DNA of 6,758 bases from Bog-473 sp035483935 (GTDB taxonomy: Bacteria; Actinomycetota; Acidimicrobiia; Acidimicrobiales; RAAP-2). The notes under the pieces were generated by a model. That model did not search any database. It saw nothing but the letters and a program-made list of their open reading frames with translations, and was not told the DNA's origin. The position numbers and the translations under genes were made by a program. The stretch lies in contig DATHPK010000150.1 of assembly GCA_035483935.1 (NCBI GenBank), positions 1 through 6,758 of the forward strand. Direction: 5' to 3'. Positions 5,205 to 6,758 of the stretch are shown one piece after another. How positions within the stretch are numbered: the first letter of the stretch is position 1; each line of letters begins with the position of its first letter.

Positions 5205-6113
5205 ATGGAATTGAAACACCTGCAAGCACTTCTCGGCATCGCCGACACCGGCAGCTTCTCGGCCGCGGCCGCCTCGATCGGCACGGTGCAGTCCAACGTC
5301 TCGGCGCACGTGGCCCGCCTCGAGAGCGAGCTCGATGTCCAGCTGGTCGACCGTGCCTCGGGCCGGCTCACCGAGGAGGGCGAGGTCGTCGCCGAGCGGG
5401 CCCGCCGGGTCACCAACGAGCTCGAGGCCCTGGTGGCCGACGTCACCGCCCTCCGCGCCGAGGTGGTCGGCACGGTCCGCTTGGGCATGATCGGGACCAC
5501 GGGGCGCTGGCTGGTCCCGCAACTCTTCGACCAGCTGCGTGAGCGCCACCCCCACATCCACCTCAACGTGACCGACGGGTCCAGCGTCCCCCTCGAGCAA
5601 GAGGTCGCCACGGGCCAGCTCGACCTCGCCGTGGTCACCTTCCCCCTCAGCGGCGACGAGATCATGGCGGCGCAGCTCTTCGACGAGGACCTCGTCCTCG
5701 TGCTCCCGCCCGGCCATCCCCTCGGAGGCGAGACATCGATCCCGCTCGAGCGGCTCGCAGAGCTCGAGCTGCTCCTCCCCGCCCCCGGCACCGCCCTGCG
5801 CAACGAGATCGACGTCGCCACCGTGCCCGCGCGGGTCACGCTGACCCCGGCCATGGAGCTCGACGGCGTCCGGCTGATCGCCTCGCTCGCCTTCGACGGC
5901 TACGGCCCCGCCATCCTCCCCGCCACCGCGGTGCCCGGCCACCTGCGCGGCAGCTTCCCCGTCCTGCCGGTCGAGGGACTCCCCCGCCGCCGCGTCGGCG
6001 TGGCGCAGCGCCGGCGAGGCCTCCCCTCTGCGCCCGTGCGCGCCGTCATCGACGTGCTCGGCGTGGTGGTGAACGACGTGCTCTCCATGCCTGAGGGCAT
6101 CCACCCCACCTGA
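5205..6113 (+). CDS. LysR-type transcriptional regulator
   Basis: A 302-residue protein of normal LysR length. Residues 1-60 are the winged helix-turn-helix domain: MELKHLQALLGIADTGSFS, then the recognition region around QSNVSAHVARLESEL and the wing with RLTEEGE. Residues 60-88 form the linker helix, and about 89-290 the two-lobed effector domain (VRLGMIGTTGRWLVPQLFDQL starts it; GQLDLAVV, DLVLVLPPGHPL and GYGPAILPATAV are typical strands). The protein is a DNA-binding regulator that responds to a small ligand; the ligand is not predictable here. The ATG is supported by GAGGGA 8 bases upstream and by alignment of the first residues with the family. It is divergent from the envelope operon, so it may control that operon and itself through the shared region. 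The helix-turn-helix has TVQSNVS where many family members have S-Q-[PS]-A-[VL]-S. Confidence 0.95.
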   Translation: MELKHLQALLGIADTGSFSAAAASIGTVQSNVSAHVARLESELDVQLVDRASGRLTEEGEVVAERARRVTNELEALVADVTALRAEVVGTVRLGMIGTTGRWLVPQLFDQLRERHPHIHLNVTDGSSVPLEQEVATGQLDLAVVTFPLSGDEIMAAQLFDEDLVLVLPPGHPLGGETSIPLERLAELELLLPAPGTALRNEIDVATVPARVTLTPAMELDGVRLIASLAFDGYGPAILPATAVPGHLRGSFPVLPVEGLPRRRVGVAQRRRGLPSAPVRAVIDVLGVVVNDVLSMPEGIHPT

Positions 6114-6135
6114 CCGCCGGACCGCCTCTCGGGGG

Positions 6136-6156
6136 CCAGACGGGGGCGCCCCGTGG
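6136..6156. terminator. Candidate terminator hairpin between convergent genes
   Basis: ACGGGG at 6140-6145 pairs perfectly with CCCCGT at 6149-6154 around a GCG loop. An alternative fold pairs CCA (6136-6138) with TGG (6154-6156) and uses a 2-base bulge. It sits in the 45-base gap between the ends of the convergent LysR and repeat-protein genes and could serve both. No T-run follows, which is common in high-GC actinobacteria but weakens the call. Confidence 0.4.
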
Positions 6157-6158
6157 AA

Positions 6159-6758
6159 CTAGGTGAGAGCGGCCCCCAGGTGCTGGATGCCAACGATGGG
6201 CCCGTTGAGCGGGTGGTTGCCAATGGCCGTGTAGATGGAGCCCAAGAACGGAGCGTCGCCGTAGTTGAAGACCCCACCGTCGCTACCCACGAACCAGTAG
6301 CCCTTGCCCGAGTGGGTGACCGCGATGCCGACAATCGGGGCAGCGAGGTGCTGGCCGGGAGCGAGCGAACCGGGCACCGAGCCGAAGAAACCTTGGGTTC
6401 CGTAGTTGAACGCCCCGCCGTCGGCGGCCGCGAGGACATAGCCCTGGCCGTTCGCCGCGGCGGCGATCCCCACAATCGGGGCATTGATGTGCACTCCACC
6501 CAGGCCGCCCACGTAGTGGGCGTCACCTTCGGCGTAGACGTCGCCGAAGTTGTCGGTCAACCACGCGCCCCCGCCGTCTTGGGTCGAGGCCATGCCCACG
6601 ATGTGCGCACCCGAGGGCAAGGACGGCGCCGAGAGGGCGGGCACGGCACCGAAGTTGTAGATCTTGCCGTTCTGGGCGGCGAGCCAGTAGCCGTTCTCCA
6701 ACGGCGGCGCCGCGATGGCCGAGATGGGCGAGGGGATCGCCATGCCCCCGAGCGAGCC
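6159..6758 (-). CDS. Propeller-like tandem-repeat protein, C-terminal part (5' end outside window)
   Basis: The frame is open from the right edge to a TAG at 6161-6159, giving 199 visible residues. An ATG at 6743 is not the true start: the five codons before it encode GSLGG, which continues a repeat unit. About five units of 41-47 residues are seen. Each has an IVG[IM]A strand (four copies, plus a diverged SAIAA in the first), then a GYW-like segment (GYWLAA, GAWLTD, GYVLAA, GYWFVG), and a DGG.FNYGDA-like end (NGKIYNFGAV, FGDVYAEGDA, DGGAFNYGTQ, DGGVFNYGDA). The last unit stops after IVGIQHLGAALT. Proteins with this GYW...DGG.F..GDA repeat are abundant in Acidimicrobiia and are usually secreted or surface-attached, often joined to an enzyme or binding domain at the N-terminus, which is not visible here. 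A beta-propeller fold is likely. Function unknown. Confidence 0.85.
   Translation of the reverse strand, partial: GSLGGMAIPSPISAIAAPPLENGYWLAAQNGKIYNFGAVPALSAPSLPSGAHIVGMASTQDGGGAWLTDNFGDVYAEGDAHYVGGLGGVHINAPIVGIAAAANGQGYVLAAADGGAFNYGTQGFFGSVPGSLAPGQHLAAPIVGIAVTHSGKGYWFVGSDGGVFNYGDAPFLGSIYTAIGNHPLNGPIVGIQHLGAALT

Noticed and set aside
5175..6104. 309-codon minus-strand frame opposite the LysR-type gene
   Set aside because: Asp/Glu/Gly/His-rich antisense shadow. The plus-strand frame has a full LysR domain structure and a good ribosome binding site.
6159..6743. Treating the ATG at 6743 as the start of the repeat protein
   Set aside because: The codons to its right (GSLGG) fit the repeat consensus and the frame stays open to the edge, so the gene is almost certainly longer.
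6159..6758. DNA-level repeats here as a CRISPR array or mobile element
   Set aside because: The repetition is in the protein, with diverged copies in one open frame and spacing that is a multiple of three. There are no identical direct repeats with unique spacers, no transposase and no terminal inverted repeats.

Overview
The window is GC-rich throughout, apart from one AT-rich intergenic patch near 5080-5200. Gene content suggests a high-GC actinobacterium. MurT/GatD proteins of this type, a fused HAD phosphatase-acyltransferase and a YccF membrane protein all fit that group. The secreted-type repeat protein at the right edge has tandem blades with GYW...DGG.F.YGDA signatures, which I associate most with Acidimicrobiia. 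That last placement rests on recognition, not on a database search.

Layout: positions 1-1040 carry two plus-strand genes in the same direction. They are the tail of an SMP-30/gluconolactonase-like protein and a complete metallo-beta-lactamase-fold hydrolase. Positions 1060-4879 hold a tightly packed minus-strand operon, read right to left: a HAD-IB phosphatase fused to a 1-acylglycerol-3-phosphate acyltransferase, then murT, gatD and a YccF-family membrane protein. The first two junctions are 4-base stop/start overlaps (GTGA and ATGA), and the third gap is 9 bases. Positions 4880-5204 are a 325-base intergenic region with back-to-back promoter candidates, an operator-like dyad, an 18-base palindrome and a strong hairpin in the probable operon leader. 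Positions 5205-6113 encode a LysR-type regulator on the plus strand. From 6159 to the window edge lies the C-terminal part of a repeat protein on the minus strand, convergent with the regulator.

Functionally, the core is cell-envelope biosynthesis. MurT and GatD together amidate the alpha-carboxyl of the D-glutamate in lipid II. The upstream fusion protein probably acts in phosphatidic acid or related lipid synthesis. The divergent LysR regulator is well placed to control the operon, but this is inference from position only. I see no tRNA, rRNA, insertion sequence, CRISPR array or phage gene. Most of the window looks like ordinary chromosomal housekeeping. The points worth a second look are an in-frame 12-base tandem repeat inside gatD, the long hairpin-bearing leader and shared promoter region, and a non-canonical motif in the acyltransferase.
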